Source of the DNA: Leclercia adecarboxylata
Lineage (GTDB): Bacteria; Pseudomonadota; Gammaproteobacteria; Enterobacterales; Enterobacteriaceae
Direction: 5' to 3'
Length of the DNA stretch: 64,000 bases
Assembly: GCA_901472455.1 (NCBI GenBank)
Contig: LR590464.1
Location: forward strand, 620,001-684,000
The position numbers were made by a program, and so were the translations under genes. The notes under the pieces were generated by a model. The model was not told where the DNA came from. It saw nothing but the letters and a program-made list of their open reading frames with translations, and did no database searches. The number at the start of each line of letters is the position of its first letter. The first letter of the stretch is position 1. Shown here in pieces: positions 11,744 to 24,810 of this stretch.

Positions 11744-11766
11744 TGTCACGGTGGGGGCGGCCTGAT

Positions 11767-11800
11767 GCCCTCACCCCAGCCCTCTGCCACAGGGAGAGGG
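11767..11800. repeat. CT/GA-rich intergenic inverted repeat
   Basis: CCCTCACCCCAGCCCTCTGCC followed by ACAGGGAGAGGG forms a hairpin with a CCCTCT/GGAGAGGG core between deoB and deoD. Similar hairpins occur at about 12601-12628 and 18162-18183. Confidence 0.6.
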
Positions 11801-11813
11801 AGAACAGCATGTA

Positions 11814-11842
11814 GGGCCGGGTAAGGCGCAGTCGCCACCCGG
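11814..11842. repeat. REP element between deoB and deoD
   Basis: GCCGGGTAAGGCGCAGTCGCC ... ACCCGGC is a classical enterobacterial REP palindrome, 30 bp before deoD. Confidence 0.8.
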
Positions 11843-11859
11843 CAAAAACAACAATGTAA

Positions 11860-12592
<733 letters not shown>

Positions 12593-12600
12593 TTATCTCC

Positions 12601-12628
12601 TCCTCCCTCTCCCTTTGGGGAGGGAGGA
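12601..12628. repeat. GA/CT-rich hairpin after deoD
   Basis: TCCTCCCT and AGGGAGGA are perfect complements around a CCC-TTT-GGG core, placed between the convergent deoD and lplA. No T-run follows on either strand. It belongs to the hairpin family seen at 11767 and 18162. Confidence 0.6.
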
Positions 12629-12642
12629 AGCAAGACAGTTCG

Positions 12643-13659
12643 TTACCGTACCGCCCGCGCAATCCACGCCGACAGCTCCCGCAACTCTCTCTCCTGCTCC
12701 GGGAAATCGCCAATCAGGGCGTCACACGCCTGCTGCAGCATATCTGCCCGATACAAACAGCCCTGCAAACGCGCTGCGAGAGCCTCTAACGGCGCCGGGT
12801 TCAGGCTATCGGTAAAGACCTGCGTGCGCGAGATGTGCCCCTTCTCGACGTCGAAGTGCAGCTCCACGCCGCCCCAGGTAAACCGCTCATCCAGCAGGTG
12901 CGAGAAGGCAGGGGCCTGGCCGAAGTTCCACTCCCAACTGCTCTGGCGGGCAAAGGTCTCGGCAAAGTTTGGCAAATCCGGCGTCTTATCCGGGGAGATC
13001 ACTTCAGCGTCTACGCGCTCGCCATAATGGGCGAAAAAGGCCTCACGGATCGCGTCGCAGATCTGTTCGTGAGTCACGCCGGGCAGCAGATCCACCAGAT
13101 TCGCAACCCGGCCACGCACGGAGGTGATACCTTTGGCCTGCAGCTTCTTCTGGTCGGGATTGAGGTAGTTTGCCAGGCGGCTGAGATCGGCATTCAGCAG
13201 CAGGGTGCCGTGGTGAAAACCGCGGTCCATCGTTTCACGATAGGCCGATCCCGAGACCTTACGATCGCCCTCGGCGGTCTTGACCACCAGATCGTTGCGC
13301 CCGGACGCTTCCGCGGTCGCACCCAGCGCCTGTAATGCGCTCAGCACGATGTTGGTGGAGATGGTTTTGTCGTACTCCGGCTTGCCGGCCATAAAGGTAA
13401 AGCAGGTATTCCCGAGATCGTGGAACACCGCGCCGCCGCCGCTGCTACGACGCGCCAGGCGCACGTTGTCCTCTTCCATGCGGCGCGTGTTGCACTCTTT
13501 CCACGGGTTTTGCGCCCGGCCAATGACCACCGTATCAGCGTTGCGCCACAGGAACAGCACCCGCTGCGTGGCGGGCATCTGGCGGAAGATGCACTCTTCT
13601 ACGGCGAGATTAAACCAGGGATCGTAAGAGTCAGAGATAAGCAGGCGTAATGTCGTCAT
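12643..13659 (-). CDS. lplA: Lipoate-protein ligase A
   Basis: Adenylates lipoate and transfers it to the lipoyl domains of 2-oxoacid dehydrogenases and GcvH. The lipoate-binding [15 protein letters not shown] (about residue 70), the catalytic-lysine motif KVSGSAYRE (about residue 133) and HHGTLLLN are present. It has the E. coli length of 338 residues and is undamaged, although the adjacent ytjB is the most error-dense gene of the window. Confidence 0.97.
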   Translation of the reverse strand: MTTLRLLISDSYDPWFNLAVEECIFRQMPATQRVLFLWRNADTVVIGRAQNPWKECNTRRMEEDNVRLARRSSGGGAVFHDLGNTCFTFMAGKPEYDKTISTNIVLSALQALGATAEASGRNDLVVKTAEGDRKVSGSAYRETMDRGFHHGTLLLNADLSRLANYLNPDQKKLQAKGITSVRGRVANLVDLLPGVTHEQICDAIREAFFAHYGERVDAEVISPDKTPDLPNFAETFARQSSWEWNFGQAPAFSHLLDERFTWGGVELHFDVEKGHISRTQVFTDSLNPAPLEALAARLQGCLYRADMLQQACDALIGDFPEQERELRELSAWIARAVR

Positions 13660-13698
13660 GGCAAAGTTCCTTTTCTGAATCGTTTGGTTACTTTAACA

Positions 13699-14356
13699 CT
13701 ATTCCTTCTTCTCGCTCTCTTCCTCTTCGGGTACCGACTTGCTGGCGGTGAGCAAGAATGGCGACTGCTGCCAGCGGGTGCGTTTGCCCTGTAACAATGT
13801 GCGGGTCAGTACCACGCCAAATCGCCAGCGACAGCAGCAGCATCAGGCGCAGGATATTGGTGGTGTTATCCACCTGCTTGGCCTCAGTGGCTAAGGTATG
13901 GGTGTCGGAGGGTAAGACGCAGGTAGCCGAGCGGGCCATTTTTTCCCTGAATCGGCTCCACCAGCTGCTGGTTGAAGTAGCCGCCGGCTTTTTTACCATC
14001 CAGCGCCAGCCTGTCCGCGCACCTCAACATGCTCCCCCCGCCCGGGCGATCAGCGCGCCTTCGTTGTTCATACACGCTGGCATCCAGAAATGCGGCTTCT
14101 CGTCGGTCAGCAGACGCAGCACCTGCCCAATACGCTTTTCATCTGGGCGTTTCGGTACGCATCAGAGGGGGCGACGTTAAGCGACACCTGTCCGCGCCAG
14201 CGTGTGCGCCAGCCTCTTCAAGCTGTGGGTTACGCTGTCGTTGATGATTCTGGCTGAACCAGGATGCGCCCTGCATCAGCGCCACTAACAGGGCCAGACA
14301 GGAGAGGACCAATCACGGCTCGATGAAGCCGGAATTTTAGTTTTTGCACGAGCCAT
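13699..14356 (-). CDS. ytjB: YtjB/Smp membrane protein (13 extra bases)
   Basis: Inner-membrane protein of unknown function next to serB. Pieces in all three frames match E. coli YtjB in order: MARAK at the start, an N-terminal membrane segment ending in VALMQGASWFSQNHQRQRN, LDGKKAGGYFNQQLVEPI, LGYLRLTL, NTTNILRLMLLLSLAIG (second membrane segment) and an acidic tail EEEESEKKE. I find 13 positions where removing one base restores homology: A-run 14341-14345, CC 14309-14310, six C near 14033, GG 13907-13908, AAA 13819-13821 and eight others. 658 minus 13 bases is exactly 214 codons plus stop, the E. coli length. Confidence 0.8.
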
Positions 14357-14478
14357 ATTCCACCTGCTGAAAATTTTCGGGGTTAATGTTGCCAGAAGTG
14401 ATGGTTACAAGGTAGCCTCATGCGTTATTTTCACCCCCCTGGATGATTCCCGGCGCGAACGATTTTACAGGAGCTTTA

Positions 14479-15451
14479 ATGCCAAACATTACCTGGTGCG
14501 ACCTGCCCAATGATGTCTCTTTATGGCCAGGATTGCCGCTCTCATTAAGTGGCGATGAGGTAATGCCGCTGGACTACCATGCTGGTCGTAGCGGCTGGCT
14601 GCTGTATGGCCGCGGCCTGGATAAACAACAGTTAACCCAATATCAGAGCAAGCTGGGTGCCGCGATGGTGATCGTCGCCGCCTGGTGCGTGGAAGATTAC
14701 AAGGTCATTCGTCTGGCCGGTTCTCTGACCCCGCGCGCCACCCGTCTGGCGCACGACGCCGGGCTGGATGTGGCTCCACTCGGTAAAATCCCGCATCTGA
14801 AAACCCCGGGGCTGCTGGTGATGGACATGGACTCTACCGCCATTCAGATCGAGTGCATCGACGAGATCGCCAAACTGGCCGGGACCGGCGAGATGGTGGC
14901 CGAAGTGACCGAGCGCGCGATGCGCGGCGAACTGGACTTCACCGCCAGCCTGAAACAGCGCGTGGCGACCCTGAAGGATGCCGACGCCAATATTCTGCTC
15001 CAGGTCCGCGAAAAGCTGCCGCTGATGCCTGGGCTGGTGCAGCTGGTACTGAAGCTGGAGACGCTGGGCTGGAAAGTGGCGATCGCCTCCGGCGGGTTTA
15101 CCTTCTTTGCAGAGTATCTGCGCGACAAGCTGCCGGTCTGGATGCCGTGGTCGCCAACGAACTGGAGATCCTCGACGGCAAGCTGACGGAAACGTGGTGG
15201 GCCCAGATTGTCGATGCCCAGTTTAAAGCCAGCACCCTGACCCGTCCTGGCGGAAAAGTATGATATCCCGGTTGCCCAGACGGTGGCGATGGCGACGGCG
15301 CGAACGACCTGCCGATGATTAAAGTGGCCGGCTTTGGCATTGCTTACCATGCTAAAACCGACCGTGAACGAAAAGACGGAAGTGATTTATCCGTCATGCT
15401 GACCTGATGGGGGTGTTCTGCATTCTCTCCGGCAGCGTGAACCAGAAATAA
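14479..15451 (+). CDS. serB: Phosphoserine phosphatase (six extra, two missing bases)
   Basis: HAD enzyme performing the last step of serine synthesis. The N-terminal ACT-like part begins MPNITWCDLPNDVSLWPG; the catalytic motif is LLVMDMDSTAIQ (about residue 115), with ASGGFTFF as motif II and DGANDLPMI as motif IV. Length errors cluster between 15130 and 15390. One pair is compensating: a missing G and an extra C turn expected TGNVVGQ into TETWWAQ near 15190. Net correction of four bases gives 322 residues, as in E. coli. Divergent from ytjB; radA starts 11 bp after the stop. Confidence 0.9.
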
Positions 15452-15462
15452 AGAGGTAAAAC

Positions 15463-16856
15463 GTGGCGAAAGCTCCAAAAACGCGCCATTTGTCTGTAAT
15501 GAATGTGGTGGCGGATTATCCGCGCTGGCAGGGCAGTGCAGTGCCTGCCATGCCTGGAATACCATCACCGAAGTGCGCGGGGTTGCCGGCTTCGCCAACC
15601 GTTGCCCGTAACGAGCGTCTCAGCGGTTATGCGGGCAACGCGGGTGTATCGAAGGTTCAGAAGCTCTCCGACATCAGCCTGGAAGCCCTGCCGCGCTTCT
15701 CCACCGGGGTTTAAAGAGTTTGACCGGGTGCTGGGCGGCGGCGTCGTACCGGGGAGCGCCATTCTGATTGGGGGTAGCCCGGCGCGGGGAAATCGACCCT
15801 GCTGCTGCAAACCCTGTGTAAGCTCGCGTCGCAGATGAAAACCCTGTACGTCACCGGTGAAGAGTCATTACAGCAGGTGGCGATGCGCGCGCACCGGCTC
15901 TCTTTGCCCACCAACGATCTGAATATGCTCTCCGAGACCAGCATCGAGCAGATCTGCATGATTGCTGAGGAAGAGCAGCCGAAGCTGATGGTGATCGACT
16001 CCATCCAGGTGATGCACATGGCCGATGTGCAGTCCTCGCCGGGCCAGCGTCGCCCAGGTGCGTGAGACCGCGGGCCTACCTGACGCGCTTCGCCAAAACC
16101 CGCGGCGTGGCGATCATTATGGTCGGCCATGTCACCAAAGATGGCGCTCTGGCCGGTCCGAAGGTGCTTGAACACTGTATCGACTGCTCGGTGATGCTGG
16201 ATGGCGATGCCGATACCCGTTTCCGTACTCTGCGCAGCCATAAAAACCGCTTCGGTGCGGTGAATGAGCTGGGCGTGTTTGCCATGACCGAGCAGGGGCT
16301 GCGTGAAGTCAGTAACCCGTCGGCCATCTTCTTAAGCCGTGGTGATGAAGTCACCTCCGGTAGCTCGGTGATGGTGGTCTGGGAAGGACGCGCCCGCTGC
16401 TGGTGGAGATTCAGGCGCTGGTCGATCATTCGATGATGGCCAACCCGCGTCGCGTTGCGGTGGGCCTGGAACAAAACCGTCTGGCGATTTTGCTGGCGGT
16501 GCTGCACCGCCATGGCGGCCTGCAGATGGCCGATCAGGATGTGTTTGTGAACGTGGTCGGTGGGGGTAAAAGTCACCGAAACCAGTGCCGACCTGGCCCT
16601 GCTGCTGGCGATGGTCTCCAGCCTACGCGACCGTCCACTACCGCAGGATCTGGTGGTCTTTGGCGAAGTCGGGCTGGCAGGGGGAGATCCGTCCCGGTGC
16701 CGAGCGGCCAGGAGCGTATCTCCGAGGCGGCAAAACACGGCTTCCCGCCGGGCGATTGTGCCTGCCGCGAACGTGCCCCAAAAAATTACCGGAAGGGATG
16801 CAGGTCTTCGGGTGAAAAAACTCGCAGATGCGTTAAACGTCTTTGACGACTTATAA
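15463..16856 (+). CDS. radA: RadA/Sms, DNA branch-migration ATPase (about 16 length errors)
   Basis: RecA-like helicase acting in recombination intermediate processing. From corrected sequence: N-terminal zinc finger (AFVCNECGADYPRWQGQCSAC), Walker A GSPGAGKST, Walker B LMVIDSIQ, the RadA motif KNRFG (SHKNRFGAVNELG) and a Lon-like C-terminal domain. I identify about 12 extra and 4 missing bases, e.g. GGGG before TTTAAAGAG near 15710 and five G near 16562. The corrected length is 461 residues (E. coli 460). GTG start; product MAKAPKRAF. Confidence 0.88.
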
Positions 16857-16892
16857 TTACCTCTTCCGATGTTGCAGGAGGCACCGTAATTT

Positions 16893-18147
<1,255 letters not shown>

Positions 18148-18161
18148 CCCCCTTACAGCAA

Positions 18162-18183
18162 TCCTCTTCCACAAGGGGGAGGG
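18162..18183. repeat. GA/CT-rich hairpin after nadR
   Basis: CCTCTTCC-ACAA-GGGGGAGG hairpin between nadR and the terminator, similar to those at 11767 and 12601. Confidence 0.5.
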
Positions 18184-18190
18184 GGCAGGC

Positions 18191-18223
18191 ATAAAAAAAC
18201 GGCAACCTGTAGGTTGCCGTTTT
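18191..18223. terminator. Bidirectional terminator between nadR and ettA
   Basis: AAAACGGCAACC-TGTA-GGTTGCCGTTTT: a 12-bp stem with an A-run before and T-run after, so it can serve both convergent genes. Confidence 0.9.
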
Positions 18224-18227
18224 GCTT

Positions 18228-19901
18228 TTATTTCGAGATACGCTTGTACTTGATACGCTTCGGCTCCAGCGCGTCGGCGCCCAGCGTGCGTTTTCTTGTA
18301 CTCTTCGTATTCGGTGAAGTTACCTTCGAAGAACTCCACTTTACCTTCATCCTGGTAGTCCAGAATGTGGGTCGCGATACGGTTCAAGGAACCAACGGTC
18401 GTGCGAGATAACCATCGCGCAGCCCGGGAACTCCAGCATGGCGTTTTCCAGCGCACGCAGGGTTTCGATGTCCAGGTCGTTGGTTGGTTCATCGAGCAGC
18501 AAGACGTTACCGCCAACCTGCAGCAGTTTGGCCAGGTGCAGACGGCCACCGCTCACCACCGGACAGCTCGCCCACACGTTTACCCTGATCAACACCTTTG
18601 AAGTTAAAGCGGCCTACATAAGCGCGGCTTGGCATCTCGGTGTTGCCGATACGCATGATATCCTGCCCGCCGGACACTTCTTCCCAGACGGTTTTGCTGT
18701 TATCCATGGCGTCACGGAACTGGTCAACGGAGGCCAGCTTCACGGTCTCACCCAGGGTGATGGTGCCACTGTCAGGGGCTTCCTGACCGGACATCATAAC
18801 GGAACAGGGTTTGATTTACCCGCGCCGTTCGGGCCGATGATGCCCACGATTGCGCCTTTCGGTACCGAGAAGCTCAGATCGTCGATCAGCACGCGGTCGC
18901 CATAAGACTTACGCAGGTTGCTGACTTCCACCACTTTGTCACCCAGACGTGCTCCAGGCGGAATGAACAGTTCGTTGGTTTCGTTACGTTTCTGGTATTC
19001 GGCGTTGTTCAGCTCTTCGAAGCGTGCCAGACGGGCTTTACCCTTAGACTGACGGCCTTTCGCGCCCTGACGAACCCACTCCAGCTCTTTCTCAATCGAC
19101 TTACGACGCGCCGCTTCCTGAGAAGCTTCCTGCGCCAGACGTTGATCTTTCTGCTCCAGCCAGGAGGAGTAGTTACCTTCCCACGGAATACCTTCACCGC
19201 GGTCCAGCTCCAGGATCCAACCGGCAACGTTATCGAGGAAGTAACGGTCGTGGGTGATCGCCACAACGGTACCTTCGAAGTCGTGCAGGAAGCGTTCCAG
19301 CCAGGCTACGGATTCCGCATCCAGGTGGTTCGTTGGTTCGTCGAGCAGCAGCATGTCTGGTTTTTCCAGCAGCAGACGGCACAGCGCGACGCGGCGGCGT
19401 TCACCACCGGACAGTTTTTCAATTTTTGCATCCCAGTCTGGCAGACGCAGGGCATCGGCCGCGCGCTCCAGCTGCACGTTCAGGTTGTGACCGTCATGTG
19501 CCTGGATGATCTCTTCAAATTTGCCTTGCTGGGCGGCGAGCTTGTCGAAGTCGGCATCCGGCTCGGCGTACTTCGCGTAGACCTCGTCCAGGCCTTTCAG
19601 CGCGTTAACCACTTCAGAAACGGCTTCTTCGACGGATTCGCGAACAGTATGTTCCGGGTTCAGCTTCGGTTCCTGCGGCAGGTAACCGATTTTCAGGCCA
19701 GGCTGCGGACGGGCTTCACCTTCGATGTCTGTATCGATGCCCGCCATGATGCGCAGCAAGGTGGACTTACCGGCACCGTTGAGACCCAGCACACCAATTT
19801 TTGCGCCCGGGAAAAAAGCTCAGCGAGATATTTTTAAGAATATGACGTTTCGGCGGGACCACTTTGCCGACACGATGCATGGTATAAACGAATTGAGCCA
19901 C
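18228..19901 (-). CDS. ettA: EttA, energy-dependent translational throttle (ABC-F), six extra bases
   Basis: ABC-F ATPase (formerly YjjK) that binds the ribosomal E site and gates the first elongation step by ATP/ADP ratio. Two ABC cassettes are visible: Walker [10 protein letters not shown] and signature LSGGERRR, then the arm and linker region ([17 protein letters not shown]), and the second Walker [10 protein letters not shown] with signature LSGGER. Start is GTG at 19901 ([15 protein letters not shown]). Six duplicated bases (for example A-run 19812-19817) break the frame; removing them gives exactly 555 residues, as in E. coli. Confidence 0.92.
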
Positions 19902-20121
19902 GTTGGACTTCGCCTCTTTTATCGTGATGAGAATAGTGGCGAAGTGTAGCCTTTTTCCCTCTCTAATCCCAGCCATCGACGCCGGGAGTGTTAAAGCGCG
20001 CAAGAAAGGTAAAAATGTGTCCATGACGTGGCGCGTTAAGCGATGCCTGGTTAGCATAAGTTAAAGACGCTTTTGCGCGGCAAGACGCTGCATTTAACGA
20101 CGATTAACAGAGGACGAGCGT

Positions 20122-22061
20122 GTGGTAAAAGCCAAACAGGTGGCCTGGCGAGTACTGGCTGCCAGCGTATGTGTGCTGACCATCAGCAGCGCAGCGCGAG
20201 CCGATTCACTGGATGAACAACGTAACCGTTATGCCCAGATCAAACAGGCGTGGGATCAGCGACAGATGGAGACGGTGCAGGCCCTGATGCCGACGCTTAA
20301 AAACTATCCGCTGTATCCCTATCTGGAATACCGTCAGCTGACTGACGATCTGATGAACCAACCGACGATCACCGTCAAAAACTTTATTCAGGCCAACCCG
20401 ACGTTGCCGCCTGCGCGCACGTTGCAGTCGCGTTTTGTGAACGAACTGGCGCGTCGCGAAGACTGGCGCGGCCTGCTGGCCTTTAGCCCCGGAGAAGCCT
20501 GGCACCACCGAAGCGCAGTGTAACTACTACTACGCGAAGTGGGCGACCGGCCAGCAAGAGGAAGCCTGGGACGGTGCCAAAGCATTGTGGCTCACCGGGA
20601 AAAGCCAGCCGAACGCCTGCGACTCGCTGTTTGGCGCCTGGCGCGCGTCCGGCAAGCAGGATCCTCTGGCCTATCTTGAGCGCATCCGTCTGGCGATGAA
20701 AGCGGGTAACACCCGTCTGGTGACCACCCTCGCCGGGCAGATGCCGCCGGAGTACCAGACCATCTCCAGCGCCCTGATCCAGCTGGCGAACGATCCGAAG
20801 ACGGTGATGGACTTTGCCCGCAATACCGGCGCTACCGATTTTACGCGTCAGATGGCGGCGGTGGCCTTTACCAGCGTGGCACGGGATGACGTGGAAAACG
20901 CGCGGTTGATGATCCCCTCCCTTGCCCAGGCACAGCAGTTGAATGACGATCAGACTCAGGAGTTGCGCGATATCGTGGCGTGGCGACTGATGGGCAATGA
21001 CCTCACCGACGAACAGGCCCGCTGGCGCGACGACGCGATCATGCGCTCGCAGTCTACCTCGCTGGTAGAGCGCCGCGTGCGTATGGCGCTGGGCAACGGC
21101 GATCGCCGCGGCCTGAACACCTGGCTGGCGCGCCTGCCGATGGAGGCCAAAGAGAAGGATGAATGGCGCTACTGGCAGGCCGATCTCCTGCTGGAGCGAG
21201 GCCGCGATGACGAAGCGAAAACCATTCTGCCATACCCTGATGCAGCAGCGCGGATTCTATCCGATGGCCGCGGCCCAGCGGCTGGGCGAAGAGTACAATC
21301 TCAAGATTGATAAAGCGCCGGCTGGCGTCAACGCGGCGCTGGTGAATGGGCCGGAGATGGCCCGGGTGCGTGAGTTGATGTACTGGAATCTGGATAACAC
21401 GGCCCGCAGTGAATGGGCGAATCTGGTGACCAGCCGTACCGTGGAAGAGAAAGCGCAGCTGGCGCGCTACGCCTTCGATAACCGCTGGTGGGATCTGAGC
21501 GTGCAGGCGACGATCGCCGGCAAGCTGTGGGATCATCTTGAAGAGCGTTTCCCGCTGGCCTATAAGGATCTGTTTGAACGCTACACCAGCGGGAAAGACA
21601 TTCCGCAGAGCTACGCGATGGCGATTGCCCGTCAGGAGAGCGCCTGGAACCCGAAAGTGCGCTCGCCGGTGGGGGCCAGCGGTCTGATGCAGGTGATGCC
21701 TGCCACGGCCGCTCATACGGTGAAGAAGTTTAATATTCCAGGCTACAGCAGTCCGTCGCAGCTTCTGGATCCCGAGACCAACATCAACATCGGCACCACC
21801 TATCTGCAGAGTGTCTACAACCAGTTCGGGGATAACCGTATCTTCGCTTCGGCGGCCTACAACGCTGGCCCGGGTCGCGTGCGTACCTGGCTTGGCAACA
21901 GCGCCGGGCGCATTGATGCCGTGGCCTTTGTTGAGAGCATTCCGTTCTCGGAAACACGCGGCTATGTGAAGAACGTGCTGGCGTATGATGCTTACTATCG
22001 CTATTTCATGGGAGAGAAAGATGCCCTGATGAGCGACAGTGAGTGGCAGCGACGTTACTGA
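20122..22061 (+). CDS. slt: Soluble lytic murein transglycosylase Slt70 (two extra C)
   Basis: Periplasmic enzyme cleaving peptidoglycan glycan strands to 1,6-anhydromuropeptides. A signal peptide (VLAASVCVLTISSAARA) is followed by the alpha-superhelical U and L domains and a lysozyme-like C-domain with the catalytic Glu in ARQESAWNPKV, then GLMQVMPATA and the AYNAGPGRV motif. GTG start. Breaks at CCCC 20487-20490 and CC 21230-21231; correction gives 645 residues, as in E. coli. Confidence 0.95.
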
Positions 22062-22084
22062 TCGGTGTGGGTTATGTTATGCTT

Positions 22085-22102
22085 GTACTCGTTTAAGAGT
22101 AC
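22085..22102. promoter_or_regulatory. trp operator in front of trpR
   Basis: GTACTCGTTTAAGAGTAC is an 18-bp near-palindrome of the TrpR operator type, 16 bp before the trpR ATG, consistent with tryptophan-dependent autorepression. Confidence 0.75.
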
Positions 22103-22117
22103 GACAGGCGGCATAAC

Positions 22118-22444
22118 ATGACCCAGCATTCCCCTTATTCATCGGCTATGGCCGAACAACGTCATCAGGAGTGGCTTCGTTTTGTGGAGCTGCTTCGCCA
22201 GTCTTATGAACAGGATCTGCATTTGCCGCTGCTGCAGCTGATGCTCACGCCCGACGAGCGCGAGGCGCTGGGCACGCGGGTGCGGATTATCGAGGAGTTG
22301 CTGCGCGGCGAGATGAGCCAGCGCGAGCTGAAAAGCGAGCTGGGGGCGGGGATCGCCACCATCACTCGCGGATCGAACAGCCTGAAATCAGCGCCAGTTG
22401 AACTGCGCCAGTGGCTTGAGAATATCCTGTTGAAAAACGCCTGA
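22118..22444 (+). CDS. trpR: Trp operon repressor
   Basis: Tryptophan-responsive dimeric repressor, 108 residues as in E. coli. The helix-turn-helix is in [22 protein letters not shown] (residues about 66-87), and the [20 protein letters not shown] core forms the intertwined dimer. An operator precedes the gene. It follows slt by 56 bp. Undamaged. Confidence 0.97.
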   Translation: MTQHSPYSSAMAEQRHQEWLRFVELLRQSYEQDLHLPLLQLMLTPDEREALGTRVRIIEELLRGEMSQRELKSELGAGIATITRGSNSLKSAPVELRQWLENILLKNA

Positions 22445-22518
22445 TGGCGCTGCGCTTATCAGGCCTGTAACAGACAGTGTTTACCTCAGGCTGCATAAGG
22501 CGAAGCCACCATCCGGCA
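22438..22518. repeat. REP/BIME elements between trpR and yjjX
   Basis: Two REP-like arms lie between the convergent genes: GCCTGATGGCGCTGCGCTTATCAGGC and GCATAAGGCGAAGCCACCATCCGGC. Confidence 0.7.
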
Positions 22519-22519
22519 A

Positions 22520-23035
22520 TTAGCGGTAAATGGCGTTATGAAACGGACTTAACGCCAGAATCACCGCCTGGTGGTAAACGCTTGAACGCGTCAGCGCCCC
22601 GGCGGTAAAGACTCCAATCGCCCCCTCTTTACGGCCAATCTCATCAATACCCGTGTAGTGTGACATTACCGGGCCAAGGGCTTCGCCTTCGCGCACTTTA
22701 TCCAGAATGACCTCCGGCAGTGGCAGGGTAGCAGAACGCGCTTCGCCGCGCTGTTCGCGGCTCTCGATAACCACCCAGCTAAAAGTTGCGCCTTCGTCAA
22801 TTCCCGCTTCAATCGCCACCCAAAAATCCGCGTCAGGACGGGCTGCACGGGCGTTAGCCACGCGGTTTCGGGCGCCAGCCCGTGTTTCTTCGCTGCCGAA
22901 TGGCTGTTCCGGGACGCCGCTCTCGACGTTGACGGACTCAATGTGGCAGGATCCTTCGCCGTAAATCTCGTCAAATGCCCTTAGAATTGCCTGAATTTTG
23001 GCAGGATTAGTGGTAGCAGAGATAACCTGGTGCAT
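22520..23035 (-). CDS. yjjX: YjjX, inosine/xanthosine triphosphatase
   Basis: House-cleaning NTPase that hydrolyses ITP and [20 protein letters not shown] is the N-terminal nucleotide-binding motif; [10 protein letters not shown] and [21 protein letters not shown] are family signatures. ATG at 23035 chosen because the product then starts MHQV and has the E. coli length of 171 residues; the frame is open 27 bp further. Divergent from gpmB. Confidence 0.94.
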   Translation of the reverse strand: MHQVISATTNPAKIQAILRAFDEIYGEGSCHIESVNVESGVPEQPFGSEETRAGARNRVANARAARPDADFWVAIEAGIDEGATFSWVVIESREQRGEARSATLPLPEVILDKVREGEALGPVMSHYTGIDEIGRKEGAIGVFTAGALTRSSVYHQAVILALSPFHNAIYR

Positions 23036-23084
23036 AATTAAGCCTAACTCTAAAAATATCATCGCAGTATAACGGAAAAAAAGT

Positions 23085-23731
23085 ATGTTACAGGTATACC
23101 TTGTTCGCCACGGTGAAACGCAGTGGAACGCCGAGCGACGTATTCAAGGCCAGTCAGACAGTCCACTTACTGCCAAGGGCGAGGAACAGGCCCGTCAGGT
23201 TGGCGAACGCGCCAGAACGCTGGGCATCACCCATATCATCGCCAGCGATTTAGGTCGTACGCGACGCACAGCAGAGATTATCGCCCAGGCCTGCGGCTGC
23301 GATGTCACTGTGGACGCCCGCCTGCGCGAGCTGGATATGGGAGTGCTGGAAAAGCGTCTTATCGATACCCTGACCGAAGAAGAAGAAGCATGGCGTCGCA
23401 CGCTAGTTAATGGCACCGAAGCGGGCCGTATCCCGGAAGGCGAATCCATGCTGGAGTTGAGCGAGCGTATGCACGCGGCGCTGGCGGCCTGTCTGGATCT
23501 GCCTGAGGGGAGTCGACCGCTGTTAGTGAGTCATGGTATGGCGTTAGGTTGCCTGGTCAGTACCATCCTCGGGCTGCCAGCATGGCTGAGCGTCGCCTGC
23601 GTCTGCGCAACTGCTCGCTTTCCCGCATTGATTATCAGCAGAGTCCGTGGCTGGCATCAGGCTGGATAGTGGAGATGGCAGGGGACATTTCGCATCTCGA
23701 TGCCCCTGCATTAGATGAGCTACAGCGTTAA
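23085..23731 (+). CDS. gpmB: GpmB/YtjC, phosphoglycerate mutase-like phosphatase (one missing G)
   Basis: Histidine phosphatase superfamily. The catalytic motif VRHGETQWN (residues about 7-15) carries the phosphorylated His, and [10 protein letters not shown] carries the second catalytic His. Despite its name the physiological reaction is uncertain; E. coli YtjC is reported as a sugar-phosphate phosphatase. The frame breaks near 23583, where GG stands for GGG: restoring it reads [15 protein letters not shown] and gives 215 residues, as in E. coli. Its stop overlaps the convergent rob by 4 bp. Confidence 0.93.
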
Positions 23732-24597
23732 CGGCGTACGGGAATCAGGTATTCGCAGCGCAAATCAATTGGGCGTTCGTCCGGTTTAACATCCGTTGAC
23801 GGATAGTAACGCTCAATATCCTGCCCCTTTCTGCGGTTCAGGTTCAGCATCGGCATGCAGGTACCGTATACCGTCATGATAAAATCCTGTACCCCGGTGC
23901 CCAGCCCTTCATAGGTGAACATCACGTATTCGCCGCCTTCCACCACCACCGGCTTCGAACCCTGGATATAGCCGTTGGCCATCTCAGGCGTTAATGCCGT
24001 GGTGTAGAAGACCTCCTGCTCGTCATCTTTTTCCAGACTTGGACGCGTCTCGTTCAGGCCATACAGCAACGGCGGAATAGCCGGTGCGTGGCTGAGGAAA
24101 TCACGCCAGAACTGGACACGCATCTGGTGACGGAATTCGGAGATCTGCTCCAGCGAGCAGGAGTAACTTTGGGTGGTGCCGACCAGATGTGTCTCCGGCA
24201 GGGTAACCATCTCGTGCTTCGGCATCTCGAATTCGCCCAGACGCAGCGGCGGGCGCATCCCGAACGAACTCCAGTCTGGCGAGCGGCGATAGAGCGCAGG
24301 GGTCAATGAGAACTGTTTTTTAAACGCACGGGTAAAGGTCTGCTGCGAATCAAAGCGATACTGTAATGCGATATCCAGAATCGGACGCGCAGTCAGGCGA
24401 AGCGCCACAGCGGATTTGGAAAGACGACGCGCGCGGATATAGGCGCCGATGGCATGACCGGTGACATCCTTGAACATCCGTTGTAAATGCCACTTAGAAT
24501 ATCCCGCTTTTGCCGCCACGTTGTCGAGTGACAAAGGCTGGTCCAGATGGCCTTCCAGCCAGGTAAGAAGATCGCGAATAATTCCAGCCTGATCCAT
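23728..24597 (-). CDS. rob: Rob, right-origin-binding AraC/XylS-family transcription factor
   Basis: Activator of the mar/sox/rob regulon (efflux, solvent and superoxide tolerance). The N-terminal pair of helix-turn-helix motifs (VAAKAGYSKWHLQRMFKDVTG and ILDIALQYRFDSQQTFTRAFKK) is followed by a GyrI-like C-terminal effector domain (GGEYVMFTYEGLGTGVQ). 289 residues as in E. coli. Undamaged. Confidence 0.97.
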   Translation of the reverse strand: MDQAGIIRDLLTWLEGHLDQPLSLDNVAAKAGYSKWHLQRMFKDVTGHAIGAYIRARRLSKSAVALRLTARPILDIALQYRFDSQQTFTRAFKKQFSLTPALYRRSPDWSSFGMRPPLRLGEFEMPKHEMVTLPETHLVGTTQSYSCSLEQISEFRHQMRVQFWRDFLSHAPAIPPLLYGLNETRPSLEKDDEQEVFYTTALTPEMANGYIQGSKPVVVEGGEYVMFTYEGLGTGVQDFIMTVYGTCMPMLNLNRRKGQDIERYYPSTDVKPDERPIDLRCEYLIPVRR

Positions 24598-24810
24598 ATA
24601 CTATCCTCATCCTTAATACAGCAGAGACCCTGCTAAACAGGTTAGCGGATAATAGCATTTTTTGATGTTTTAGCATTCAGTGTTTTTTTTGCGCTTAAAT
24701 GCGCTTTGCCCGGCATTGCGCCGGAATATATTCTAATCCTGTGATCTTGCTACGCTTTTCACATGATTGTTGAATAATGACTCAGTGTAATATTTAAATA
24801 TGGTAACAAT

